NCBI GenBank assembly: GCA_026005175.1
Contig: BPKO01000010.1
Coordinates: 94,344 to 158,343, forward strand
From: Candidatus Tectimicrobiota bacterium
GTDB lineage: Bacteria; Tectomicrobia; Entotheonellia; Entotheonellales; Entotheonellaceae
Direction: 5' to 3'
DNA: 64,000 nucleotides
Below are positions 25,716-34,186 of this stretch, in pieces. The notes beneath the pieces were generated by a model that saw only the letters and a list, made by a program, of their open reading frames with translations, searched no databases and was not told the DNA's origin. Every line of letters begins with the position of its first letter. Positions within the stretch are counted from its first letter, which is position 1. Made by a program: the position numbers and the translations under genes.

Positions 25716-26702
25716 TTAGCTCAGGACCTCGCTTGGCGGTTCGGGAACCTCCCCGGTCGGCCCTTCGGCCACCCGCAGGCACGGGCGCGGGACCCGGTGC
25801 ACGGTGAGCTGGAAAACGTCGGGGCGGGCATAGTGGCCGGCCACGTCCAAGACCCACTTCGGGCCGCGCAGCTGCTGCGGGTCGATCTCGGCATAGAGAA
25901 TGCCCTGCTCCTGGCGCAGCGGACCGGCGATGAAGCGCCCTTCGGGGTCAACGACGGCGCTGTCCCCCACGTTGATCCACTCCGGGGCCTGGGCGTAGTA
26001 CTGGGCCTTAAAGGCCCAGTGATCTGGAAGGTCCGCCTTGCGCATGGCGATCGAGCAGCCCACCACGTAGACACGGCCCTCCTTGGCAATATGGCGCAAG
26101 GTCGAGAGCCAGGGCTGGCCCCGGTCCCAGGTAGGGGCCAGGTACAGCTGCACTCCCCAGGCGTACATGGCGTAGCGCGCCAGGGGCATGTAGTTCTCCC
26201 AGCAAATGAGCCCGCCGAGGCGGGCAAAGGGAGTATCGTACACCGCCAGGGTGCTGCCATCTCCCGGTGCCCACACCATGCGCTCTGGCCCGGTGGGGAC
26301 CAGCTTGCGGTGTTTGCCCATGAGCGCGCCCTGGGCGTCGATGAAAAGCAGGGTGTTGTAGAGGCTGGCATTGCTGGCCTCGCTGTTGCGCTCGTTGACG
26401 CCGATGACCACGTACACGCCGGCCTGGTGTGCTGCCTGGCAGAGCTGGCCGGTGGCGGCATCAGGAACGGTGACCGCCTGGGCCAGGAGTTCGGCGTAGA
26501 GCTCGCCCATAAGGGCGCCCTGCCCTGGGGGGATCGCCCACACCCAGTCGGGGTAAGTGGGGACGAAGGCTTCGGGGAAAACGACCAAGCGTGCCCCGTG
26601 CTGGGCTGCCTCGGCAATGAGGGCGCAGGCCTTGGCCACCGTCGCGCCGCGGTCCAGAAAGACGGGAGCGGTTTGTACAACAGCGATTTTGAAAGTGGAC
26701 AT
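25716..26702 (-). CDS. Nitrilase-family carbon-nitrogen hydrolase
   Basis: 328-residue cytosolic hydrolase. The Glu-Lys-Cys triad is visible: Glu44 (VVFPEAFVP), Lys133 (KHRKLVPT) and Cys167 (GGLICWENYMPL). The CWEN(Y/L)MPL text and overall length fit branch 1 (true nitrilases, nitrile to carboxylate plus ammonia) more than amidases; substrate unknown. Start ATG 26702, with GGAG 9 nt upstream inside a preceding 31-codon ORF whose stop lies only 4 nt before this ATG, so translation may be coupled. Confidence 0.9.
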   Translation of the reverse strand: MSTFKIAVVQTAPVFLDRGATVAKACALIAEAAQHGARLVVFPEAFVPTYPDWVWAIPPGQGALMGELYAELLAQAVTVPDAATGQLCQAAHQAGVYVVIGVNERNSEASNASLYNTLLFIDAQGALMGKHRKLVPTGPERMVWAPGDGSTLAVYDTPFARLGGLICWENYMPLARYAMYAWGVQLYLAPTWDRGQPWLSTLRHIAKEGRVYVVGCSIAMRKADLPDHWAFKAQYYAQAPEWINVGDSAVVDPEGRFIAGPLRQEQGILYAEIDPQQLRGPKWVLDVAGHYARPDVFQLTVHRVPRPCLRVAEGPTGEVPEPPSEVLS

Positions 26703-26706
26703 GTTT

Positions 26707-26802
26707 TCAGTCTCCAAGCAGGCCGGCGGCTGGCACCTCAACCGCGGCTTCTTCCGGGGTTCGGAGGGTGCCGTCTGGGGCGGTTTCTGGTATCTCGCGC
26801 AT
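26707..26802 (-). CDS. Small upstream ORF (31 aa) coupled to the nitrilase gene
   Basis: ATG at 26800-26802 is preceded by AGAGGAGCAAAGTC, a strong ribosome site, and the frame runs 31 codons to TGA at 26707-26709, 4 nt before the nitrilase ATG. The peptide is acidic (starting MREIPETAPDG, with EEAAVEVPAAG towards the end) and has no hydrophobic stretch. I recognise no family. It could be a leader peptide controlling the nitrilase, or a real microprotein. Confidence 0.4.
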   Translation of the reverse strand: MREIPETAPDGTLRTPEEAAVEVPAAGLLGD

Positions 26803-27009
26803 GACTTTGCTCCTCTTGAAGTCAGGGTCTTAACTGCCTCATGTTAACCGGTACGCCATGCGCATGTCGTCTACCCAGGGTTTATTTGGGGGTTTATTTT
26901 GCCTCAAAAGCCCGCCACTCAGCCTCATTCGGGTAGCCAGGTCTCAAGGTCAAAATCTTCGGCAAACAGTACATCGTCTCCACCTGGGGGCATACAGGGC
27001 AAAGGGAAG
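26803..27009 (-). other. Intergenic stretch between the LuxR-type regulator and the small ORF
   Basis: An unusually AT-rich piece for this window, with AAATAAACCC occurring twice in close succession (near 26880-26900, minus strand). A 22-codon minus-strand frame (26925-26993) without a ribosome site lies here. No clear promoter was found. Confidence 0.3.
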
Positions 27010-29526
27010 TCACAGCAAATGGAGCTCGCGGGCGCGGGTGACGGCTTGCAGGCGGTTGCGCACCCCGAGCTTGCTGTAAATGCGGTGGGTATGGGCTTTT
27101 ACCGTCCCGGGGGCGACGGCCAAGCGAGCGGCAATGTCGGGATTGGAAAGGCCGCCGGCGAGCAGGCGTAACACCTCCAGCTCGCGAGGGGTAAGGGTGT
27201 CGAGGGGGGTGAAGGCAGGGGGGATTGTCGGCGCCTCTGCGGCGGCCCATTCCACGCGCCACGCCGCCAGCAGCGTCTCCAGCTCGACAGGGGCAGGGGA
27301 AACCGGGTGGCCGGCTTCGCCCAGCAGCCGCTGGGCCATGCTGCGCGTGTCGTGGTCGCTCAGCGGATGTTGGCCGACCCAGGCGATGAGCGCCAGGCCC
27401 TGCTGGGTTTGACCGGTGTGCAGCTTGAGGGCCCCGATCCCCAGGACGATGGCCAGGCGTAGGGGCACGGAGGGCAAGGCGGTCAGCTGCTGCAATGCCT
27501 GAGCAAATTGCGCACGCGCCGTTTGCAACGCCCCGCTGGCCGCAGCCGCATAGCCCAGCCCAATGTGCGCTGCTGCCAGACCACCCCGATCCCCCAGTCC
27601 CTGGTAGAGCGCCACGCTCTGGGCAAAGAATGGCCGTGCCTGCACCGGCTCTCCCTGCTGTAGCGCCAGCCACCCCAGGTGGTGCAACGCCACCGCCATG
27701 CCCTCGGGGTCAGCAAACGCCTGGCGCAGCGCGTAGCTGGCCTGGTAGTGGCGGCGAGCGGCGGCCATGTCGCCTAGGGCACGGGCGACATGGCCCAGGT
27801 TGTTGTGGCAATAGGCCAGGAACCACCGGTTGTCGGTGGCCTCGGCCACGGCAAAGGCCTGACAAGCGCAGTGCTGTGCGGTCACCAAGTCGCCTTGCGC
27901 CAGCGCCGCGTTGCTTAGCACGTGCCAGGCAAACATCACGTTGCCCTGATCGCCACGGGCCTGGCTCTGCTCGCGCGCCAGGGCGCCCAAGCGGGCCGCC
28001 TCGGCGTACGCGCCCTGCACCAGGGCCAGCACCCCCAGAGCCGGCAGCGGATCGGCCTGCCGCCGGCTGGTCACCTCTGGGGGGAGCGCCGCCAGCAGCG
28101 CCTGGCTCTGTTGCAGCGTCGTGGCAGCCGCTTGCAGTTGCCCCAGACGAATCAGCAACCAACCCTGATGCGTCAGGCACTCGGCCAGCGTTCGCTGCGT
28201 CTCAGGGGTGGGCGCTGCCTGCCGCAGGCTGGCCACGGCACGGGCAAACGCCGCCTCTCCTTCCTGGTAGCGGCTCTGGAATTGGCAGAAGAGGGAAAAC
28301 GAGACGGCTGCGGCATCCAGGGCGCTGGCCTCGCGCTGTGCCACAGCCCACGCCCACGCGGCACGAATATCGGCTAGCTCGGCGGCAATGGCCGCCGTGG
28401 CGGCCTGTTGCCCGCCGCCGCGCATGGCAGCGGTATGCCTGCCCAGAAAACGCGTATAGAAACGGCCGTGCGCGGCCTGCACGCGTGCCGCCTCAGCTGG
28501 TGCCGCGTGGAGCCGCTCGCCGGCATACTGCCGCAAGAGGGCGTGCAGCTGGTAGCGGCCGTCAGGGCGAGCCGTCAGCAGGGAATGGTCCACCAGGGTT
28601 GCCAGCAGCGCCGCAGAGGCCCCGGCCACCTGCTGTGCCGCCTCCGGAGCAAACGCGCTCTCAAACACCGACAGGCGCGCCAGCACCGCCTGCGCTTCGG
28701 GGTCGAGGCGCTGCCAGCTCTGGGCAAAAACGGCATGCAAGCTGCGATGCCGCGGCGGCAGGTCTTGCCAGTCGGTGTGCAAGAAGGCAACGCTACGCGC
28801 AATCTCCTCAGCAATAACGGCACAAGGCAGGGTGCGCGTCCAGGCGGCGGCCAGCTCCAAGGCCAGGGGATGGCCCGCCACCAGCCGGCAGATGCGCACC
28901 ACCTCGGTTTTCTGCTCCTGTAAGGAAAAGTCCCAGCGCACGCGGCGCGCCCGCTCTGCAAACAGCTGCACCGCACCAAACGTCTCCGGCCGGTCCGCGT
29001 CGTCTTCTGTCGGGTAGGCCAGTCCGGCTACCGGGTAGCGCCACTCCGGGCGCACTTGGAGCGCCACACGTGAGGTGATCAGCAGCTTGAGAGCGGGGGC
29101 CTGCTGCAGCAGGTCCACCAGCAAGTTGGCACTTGCCAGCAGGCGTTCCAGGCTGTCGAGCACGAGCAGCAGCACCTTGTCGTGCAGAAAGTGACGCAAC
29201 TGGTAGGTCGGCTCGGTGTGGCGGGAACGCGGCAAGCCCAGGGCCTCGGCAAGGGCTATGGCCACCGCTTCAGCGCCGGTGACAGGCTGCAGGGCAACAA
29301 ACACCACACCATCACCAAAAGCCGCCGCCTGGCGCGCGGCGGCCTCCAGGGCAAGGCGCGTTTTTCCGATGCCCCCAGGACCAAGCAGGGTGAGCAGCCG
29401 GCAAGCGGGATCGGCCAGCAAGCGGGCCAGCTCGGCCAGCTCGGCGTGACGGCCGACAAAGGGGGTGGTCGCGGGCGGCAACGCGGACCTGGGCGGCGGC
29501 CGAATGGACCTGGCGCGGCGGCCCAT
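27010..29526 (-). CDS. LuxR-family transcriptional regulator with NB-ARC/STAND ATPase (LAL-like)
   Basis: 838 residues. Order of domains: ATPase with Walker A GPGGIGKT (49-56) and a Walker B-like LLLVLDSLERLL; a helical TPR-like sensor region (about 330-760); and a C-terminal LuxR helix-turn-helix (last 65 residues) with LTPRELEVLRLLAGGLSNPDIAARLAVAPGTVKAHTHRIYSKL. This is the MalT/LAL layout: a large ATP-dependent regulator whose sensor repeats bind an inducer. The start given is the ATG at 29526. It lies 12 nt after the PEP mutase-family gene on the same strand, so the two are cotranscribed, which may point to joint control. Confidence 0.9.
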   Translation of the reverse strand: MGRRARSIRPPPRSALPPATTPFVGRHAELAELARLLADPACRLLTLLGPGGIGKTRLALEAAARQAAAFGDGVVFVALQPVTGAEAVAIALAEALGLPRSRHTEPTYQLRHFLHDKVLLLVLDSLERLLASANLLVDLLQQAPALKLLITSRVALQVRPEWRYPVAGLAYPTEDDADRPETFGAVQLFAERARRVRWDFSLQEQKTEVVRICRLVAGHPLALELAAAWTRTLPCAVIAEEIARSVAFLHTDWQDLPPRHRSLHAVFAQSWQRLDPEAQAVLARLSVFESAFAPEAAQQVAGASAALLATLVDHSLLTARPDGRYQLHALLRQYAGERLHAAPAEAARVQAAHGRFYTRFLGRHTAAMRGGGQQAATAAIAAELADIRAAWAWAVAQREASALDAAAVSFSLFCQFQSRYQEGEAAFARAVASLRQAAPTPETQRTLAECLTHQGWLLIRLGQLQAAATTLQQSQALLAALPPEVTSRRQADPLPALGVLALVQGAYAEAARLGALAREQSQARGDQGNVMFAWHVLSNAALAQGDLVTAQHCACQAFAVAEATDNRWFLAYCHNNLGHVARALGDMAAARRHYQASYALRQAFADPEGMAVALHHLGWLALQQGEPVQARPFFAQSVALYQGLGDRGGLAAAHIGLGYAAAASGALQTARAQFAQALQQLTALPSVPLRLAIVLGIGALKLHTGQTQQGLALIAWVGQHPLSDHDTRSMAQRLLGEAGHPVSPAPVELETLLAAWRVEWAAAEAPTIPPAFTPLDTLTPRELEVLRLLAGGLSNPDIAARLAVAPGTVKAHTHRIYSKLGVRNRLQAVTRARELHLL

Positions 29527-29538
29527 GCGGCGGCCCTC

Positions 29539-30411
29539 TCAGTGTCCCTTTTCCGTGGTTTCGGCTTCTACCTGGTAGAGCGCTGGCAAACCGATGAGGG
29601 CTTCGAGCTGGGCGCGAATAGCCGCCACCTGTTGCGCGGTGAGGGGAAGGCGGCCGGTCTCTTTGAGATGGCGATAGGCTTCGTGCAAGGCGTGCACCGT
29701 CACCACCGCCGGCGTGGTGGCATAGAGGATGAGCTGGTACCCCAGAGCCGCATACTCCTGCACCGAGAGGTCGTCGGCCCCGGCGATGACCACCAGCGGC
29801 ACGTCGGGCACCGCCTGGCGGAAAAACGCCAGGTCCTCGCGCTGCCGCACTCCCCGCGGCATGATGGCGTCGACGCCCAGGTCGCGCAGTGCCCGGCCGC
29901 GGCGCACCAGTTCCTCGCGTCCCCCTTCCACCGCCGAAAAGGCGTCGGTGCGGGCGATGAGCAAAAAGTCCGGGTCGCGGCGGGCCTGCCGGGCATAGGT
30001 GAGGCGCTCGAGGAACACCTCCAGTGGCACGATGTGCTCCAGGCCTTTGTGGTACGAGGCGCGCTTGGGGTAGACCTGGTCTTCGAGGTGAATGCCGGCC
30101 AGGCCGGCGGCTTCGAACTCGCGCACGCAGCGCATGACGTGCAGGGCATCGCCGTACCCGGTGCCGGCGTCGGCCAGCACCGGCACCGCCACCGCCCGCG
30201 CCACCCGGCGCGCCACCGCCACCTGCTCGCTCAGGGTGAGCAGGGGTTCGGTGATGGCCGTGTGCGCCCCGGTGCTGTAGCCGCCCACGTAGACGGCCGG
30301 AAAGCCCAGCGCCTGCACCACCAGGGCGCCCAGCGGGTCGTAGGCACCGGGAACCACCAGGGTTTCGCCCCGGCGCAGGCGCTCGCGCAGCTGCTGTCGC
30401 GGGGTAGACAT
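29539..30411 (-). CDS. Isocitrate lyase/PEP mutase superfamily enzyme
   Basis: 290-residue TIM-barrel enzyme. It has VPGAYDPLGALVVQALGFPAVYVGGY (about 20-45), the metal and substrate site Asp81 (LADAGTGYGD) and Glu110-Asp111 (GIHLEDQVYPKR). The KKCGH catalytic cysteine loop of true isocitrate and methylisocitrate lyases is absent (YPKRASYHKG instead), so a PEP mutase, oxaloacetate/oxaloglutarate decarboxylase or carboxyvinylphosphonate mutase-like activity is more likely. ATG at 30411 follows GAGGGAGGAG. It forms an operon with the LuxR-type regulator. Confidence 0.85.
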   Translation of the reverse strand: MSTPRQQLRERLRRGETLVVPGAYDPLGALVVQALGFPAVYVGGYSTGAHTAITEPLLTLSEQVAVARRVARAVAVPVLADAGTGYGDALHVMRCVREFEAAGLAGIHLEDQVYPKRASYHKGLEHIVPLEVFLERLTYARQARRDPDFLLIARTDAFSAVEGGREELVRRGRALRDLGVDAIMPRGVRQREDLAFFRQAVPDVPLVVIAGADDLSVQEYAALGYQLILYATTPAVVTVHALHEAYRHLKETGRLPLTAQQVAAIRAQLEALIGLPALYQVEAETTEKGH

Positions 30412-30438
30412 GGCCGCTCCTCCCTCATGCCGCATTCC

Positions 30439-30467
30439 CTTGTACCATAATTGTTCAGGTGGGGCAA
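30439..30467 (-). promoter_or_regulatory. Candidate sigma-70 promoter for the PEP mutase-family/LuxR operon
   Basis: On the minus strand, TTGCCC (30462-30467), a 17-bp spacer and TACAAG (30439-30444). The predicted start of transcription is about 20 nt before the ATG at 30411, leaving a short leader with a good ribosome site. Confidence 0.5.
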
Positions 30468-30679
30468 TGGACACAGCGGCGCAGCGCTTCTTCGACCGCC
30501 GCCTGGGGCCTGCGCGGGGGCTGCCTCCGACATGCTGAGGGTCCCCAGGCTGAGCCCCCAAAGACGTCTTGCCGCAGCGGCTGCGGGGTGCGCTTGGCGA
30601 GGCGATAGCTCCTAGACGCCGCGCTACAATGGCCTGCCCGCACGGCCCACAGACCCCGCTTGGGCTGAGAGCGCCCGAA

Positions 30680-30838
30680 TCAGTCCAAGATAAGTTTCGG
30701 CAGACAGAGATTGCCGTCCCAGGCGAACTCCGGCCAAGTGCAACGGGCTGACTTTTCCGCTGCAGCATGAGAACCGCCGCTGAAGCGGACGAGCACCCAG
30801 AGGAGCATGAAAGTACTTGCAATCCAATTATGGGTCAT
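30680..30838 (-). CDS. Small secreted two-cysteine peptide (hypothetical, 52 aa)
   Basis: ATG at 30836-30838 is preceded by GGAGGAGACC, an excellent ribosome site; the frame ends at TGA 30680-30682. The first 24 residues (MTHNWIASTFMLLWVLVRFSG, then GSHAAA) form a plausible signal peptide with cleavage after AAA. The mature part would be about 27 residues with two cysteines (ARCTWPEFAWDGNLCLPK). No family recognised. It lies alone, 241 nt upstream of the PEP mutase-family operon and next to a transposase remnant, so it may itself be a truncated gene. Confidence 0.4.
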   Translation of the reverse strand: MTHNWIASTFMLLWVLVRFSGGSHAAAEKSARCTWPEFAWDGNLCLPKLILD

Positions 30839-31009
30839 GGTCTCCTCCGTACACCATACGGGTATCACCACAAAATGGAGGAGTTCGCCATGACCCTGCC
30901 TCGATGAGACTACAAGCAGAGGGCCAAAGCCAGAGCGCGTCGCCTCCAGGTATCTGTCTCATTAGTAGGTGACAGGCGAGGCCATCGCCCCCTACCCTCC
31001 GCAGAGCAG

Positions 31010-31490
31010 ATGGCCCGCGCGGGTCAAGGGTGCCAAGACACGGACCGGCAGTGGGAAGAGGCTTGCTACCGCATGGGCTGTGAGCAGGCCCGGCAGGAAG
31101 CGCGGTGTTGGCTGCAGGCGATGGAACAACGCCTCCATGAGCAGCGTCCCGCCTCCTGGCGGACCCTTGGTTGGCGAGCGTCTGGTGACGCGCTTTGGCG
31201 AAGTGCAGGTGCAGCGCCGACGCTACCGCGATGCGCAAGGCAGGTGCCGTTTCCTGTTGGACGAATCCCTGGGCTGGGAACAGGGAACGCCCCCCACTTA
31301 CAGGCCCAGCTTCGAGGCCAGCCGGCTGCCCTTGCGGCAGGTCAGCCACACGGTGGCCGCGCTGAGGGCAGGAGTGCTGGCGCCTGCCAGGGGGCATCGG
31401 GGGGTGAGGCGCGTGGCGCACAAGGTGCTGGCCGCCGAGCAGGCCAGCTGGGCGGAGCGGCATCAGGTGCAGGCGCCTGTTGGGCGGCCA
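31010..31490 (+). pseudogene. Truncated, frameshifted ISLre2/UPF0236-type transposase remnant
   Basis: The first frame (from 31010) encodes an N-terminal-like helical region (WEEACYRMGCEQARQEARCWL, MEQRLHEQRP, RTLGWR). Near 31170 the similarity jumps to another frame: LVTRFGEVQVQRRRYRDAQG, then RFLLDESLGW and VAALRAGVLAPARGHRGV. 'TLVTRFGEVxxxRRxYxDxxGxxxFLLDExLG' is what I know of ISLre2-family (UPF0236) transposases. Only about the first third of such a protein is left; the sequence ends where the FAD monooxygenase gene begins on the other strand. It marks the left edge of the accessory island. Confidence 0.7.
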
Positions 31491-31497
31491 TTCGCAA

Positions 31498-32825
31498 TTA
31501 CCCCCGCAGCACCCGCCACATGATCCCCGGCCGCATCAGACTCTGCGGCGGGGCCAGCAGGCTGGCCACGTCGTTGAAGGCTTTCGCCACCACCGGGTCG
31601 CGGTGCGCCGCCTTGTGCAGTCGCGCCATGTAAGCGTTGATGAAGCGGAGGGCCGGCGTGCGTTTCCCTTCCGCCTCCGGGAAACGCAGGTCGCCGCTGA
31701 CCACGATCTGCCAGGGGATGTCGATGCTCCGCGCCGCCCGGCGGAAGAAGCGCCGCCACAAGCCCTTCGCCTCCCCGGCGCAACTCGTGCTGTAAATCCA
31801 GCGCCTCCATCGCCGCCACCGACATCCCCTGGCCGTAAATCGGGTTGAAGCTGCACAGGGCATCGCCAAAAACGAGAAAGCCCTCCGGGAATCGGGTCAG
31901 GCGTTCATACCGCCGGCGCTCGTTGGCTCTAACGCGATAGGGCAGAAAATCGGAAAGCGGCTCGGCGTCTTTGATCACCTCATAGACCTCCGGCGCGGTA
32001 AGGCTCCTTGCAAAAGCCAGAAAGCCTTTTTCCTCCCTCGGCGGCGCGTCGCCGGCAAAGCCGATCAGCGTGAGCGTCCAGCGTTCCCCTTCTTGAGCCA
32101 GCATGACGGCGCCTCGTTTGCGTTCCGGGGAAAGGGTGACGATGACCACCTTTGCGCCGTTCAGGTGTTCCGGACGCCGGCGATAAAGCCGGGTCATCCC
32201 GGCCAGGTTGACCGTCACCCGTTCCTCTGCCGGAGGCGTATAGCCCATGTCTGCCAGCCATTTCGGCGCGCGGGAGCCGCGGCCGCTGGCGTCCACCACC
32301 AGGTCGGCTTCCAGCACCTCTTCGGCGCTGCCGCCGGCCCGGCGCAGGGTGCGCACGCCCAGCCACCCGCCCGGCGCGTTCAGACGGAACCAGCCCCAGG
32401 GCGTCACACTGTTCGATGGCCGTCACATTGGGCAGGGCCAGCAGCCGCTGCCGCACATACCCTTCCAGCAGCGGCCGGCTGACCATCAGCGCACCGTTTC
32501 GCCCGTCCTCATTGGTGAAACGGGCGTGATAGCCGCCGCCGTCGAACCAGATCAGCTCGTTTTCGGGCCGGTCGAGGAAGGGCGCGCCCTGTGCCATCAG
32601 GTCGGCCGTCAGGCCGGGGAAGAACCCCTCCAGAATCTCGCCGCCCCGCAGCAGCAGCGCGTGGGTATGCCGGCCCTGGGGCACCCCCTTACGGTTCTCG
32701 CCGATGGGCGGGAAGGCGTCCCGCTCGATGAGGGTCACCTGCTGGTAAAAGTCGGCCAGGGCGCGGGCGGCCAGCAGTCCGCCCATACTGGCCCCGATGA
32801 CGATGGCATGGTTTTGACCTGCCAT
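31498..32825 (-). pseudogene. FAD-dependent monooxygenase (frameshifted twice)
   Basis: Across frames the locus encodes about 440 residues of a PHBH-type flavoprotein hydroxylase. The start is MAGQNHAIVIGASMGGLLAARALADFY, with FAD-binding GASMGG (11-16). The middle part has [18 protein letters not shown], then the second flavin motif [19 protein letters not shown]. The end is [26 protein letters not shown] with VLRG at the stop. The frame shifts near 32358 and again near 31780. Either the gene is dead or two single-base indel errors are present. Last gene of the methyltransferase-SnoaL-hydrolase-monooxygenase cassette; 11-nt gap to the hydrolase. It would hydroxylate or epoxidise a cyclic or isoprenoid substrate (inference). 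Confidence 0.75.
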
Positions 32826-32836
32826 GGTTTTCTCCT

Positions 32837-33706
32837 TTACGCTTCCAGTTGCTTCTGCAAAAACGGAATGAGCGCACCGGCCACGGCTTCAGGATCGTCG
32901 GCGAAGGGCCAGTGGCCGCTCTGCTCCAGAATCACGATCCGGGCGCGGGGGAAGAACTCTTGCTGGCGCTCGGCAAAGCGCACCGGCACGTATGGGTCGG
33001 CCGCGCCCCAGATGACCAATGCTGGCACGTCCAGTTGCCGGAAGAGCGCTCCCAGGGCCTCGGCCATCTGGCCGGGGTTGTTCGTGGCCCGGTAGAGGCG
33101 CAGCACCGCCCGCTTGGTGCCCCGGTCCAGGTCGCGATACATGCGGTCCACCATGGCTTTGGGCAGGCCGCGGGGGTTGGTGCGCTGGATCAAGAAACCA
33201 AACCCGAAGCGGGTCGTTGTGGCCTGGAAGACCTCCCCCAGGATGCGGCGTGCGCCAGATGCGCGCCAGGGAGTGCCAGCGGTAGCCGGGCATGAGGCCG
33301 ATGTTGATCAGGGTCACGCTGCAGAGCCGCTCCGGGTGTTGGGCGGCCCAGGTCAGGCCCCACGGCCCGCCGAAGTCGTGCAGCACCAGGTGCGCCCGCC
33401 GCTTTACGCCCAGGTGGTTGAGGATGCCCTCCAGGTGGCGGGCATAGCCTTCCACGGTGTAGTCGAAGTCCTTGGGCTTGTCGGCCTGGCCGAAGCCGGG
33501 CATGTCCGGAGCCACGGCCCGGGCGAAGCCGCCCACCCGGCCCACCAGGTCGCGCCAGTCCTCCGACGAGCCGGGGTTGCCGTGGACGAAGACCACGGCT
33601 TCAGCGCTGTGCCGGTCGCCGCTCTCCAGATAAGGGGAGCGGATGCCCTGATAGGTGACCGCGCCCGGTTACTTCAGCGGAATGTATTGTGACTGATGGC
33701 GGTCAT
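32837..33706 (-). pseudogene. Alpha/beta hydrolase, epoxide hydrolase/haloalkane dehalogenase-like (frameshifted)
   Basis: Combined frames give about 290 residues. The oxyanion region is VVFVHGNPGSSEDWRDLVGRV. The nucleophile elbow reads LVLHDFGGPWGL, with aspartate at the nucleophile position, as in epoxide hydrolases and haloalkane dehalogenases rather than serine esterases. The late part has DVPALVIWGAADPYVP (acid) and VILEQSGHWPFADDPEAV (histidine). Frame changes occur near 33670 and near 33250. The likely start is ATG 33706, behind AAAGGAGGGCATA; from it the first frame stops after about ten codons. Third gene of the island cassette. Confidence 0.72.
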
Positions 33707-33743
33707 TATGCCCTCCTTTTGTTTTGCCCCGACAAATACGAAT

Positions 33744-34172
33744 TCATCCGCCTTCCCCCCAGGCGGCCCGGAAGTTCGGGCCGGTGTCGAAGATGAAATC
33801 CTGGATGTGCACTGCCTTGCCTCGCCGCAGGGTCGTCACGGTGACGCCGCTGTTTTGACCCTGCCGGCCCTGGCGGTTGACGACCTCCACATCCCAGCGG
33901 GTGACCACCACGTTATTGCCCACCATGTCGAACAGGTTGGCCACCGCCACCCGGCGCACGGTGAAGCGCAGGGTGGGAAACTGCTCGAAGAACTGCTCGA
34001 ACCAGCGGGCCACCGCCTCCTTGCCGGTATGCACGCCGCTGGCGCGCACGTCGCCGGGAAAGATGAAGGTGACCTCATCGGCCAGGTTCGACAGCACCGC
34101 TTTCAGATCGTGGCGGTTGAAGGCCTGATAGATGGCCGGGGTTTTGCGTTGGGCAAGCCAGGCGCCGATCAT
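33744..34172 (-). CDS. SnoaL-like/NTF2-fold protein
   Basis: 142-residue single-domain protein of the NTF2/SnoaL superfamily: IYQAFNRHDLKAVLSNLADEVTFIFPG near residues 14-40 and a later GNNVVVTRWDVEVVNRQGR. Members are polyketide cyclases, isomerases or small-ligand binding proteins. Start ATG 34172 with AAGGAG upstream; 14 nt after the methyltransferase stop and 37 nt before the hydrolase gene. The intact frame here contrasts with its frameshifted neighbours. Confidence 0.82.
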   Translation of the reverse strand: MIGAWLAQRKTPAIYQAFNRHDLKAVLSNLADEVTFIFPGDVRASGVHTGKEAVARWFEQFFEQFPTLRFTVRRVAVANLFDMVGNNVVVTRWDVEVVNRQGRQGQNSGVTVTTLRRGKAVHIQDFIFDTGPNFRAAWGEGG

Positions 34173-34186
34173 CGCTGTTTTTCTCC

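Noticed and set aside
26925..26993. A 22-codon minus-strand frame starting MPPGGDDVLFAEDFDLETWLPE
   Set aside because: It has no ribosome site and is not linked to a gene; it looks protein-like but could be a leftover fragment. Too little support to list as a gene.
32093..32482. Plus-strand open frames inside the FAD monooxygenase gene
   Set aside because: They are antisense shadows without protein-family similarity; the minus strand clearly encodes the flavoprotein.
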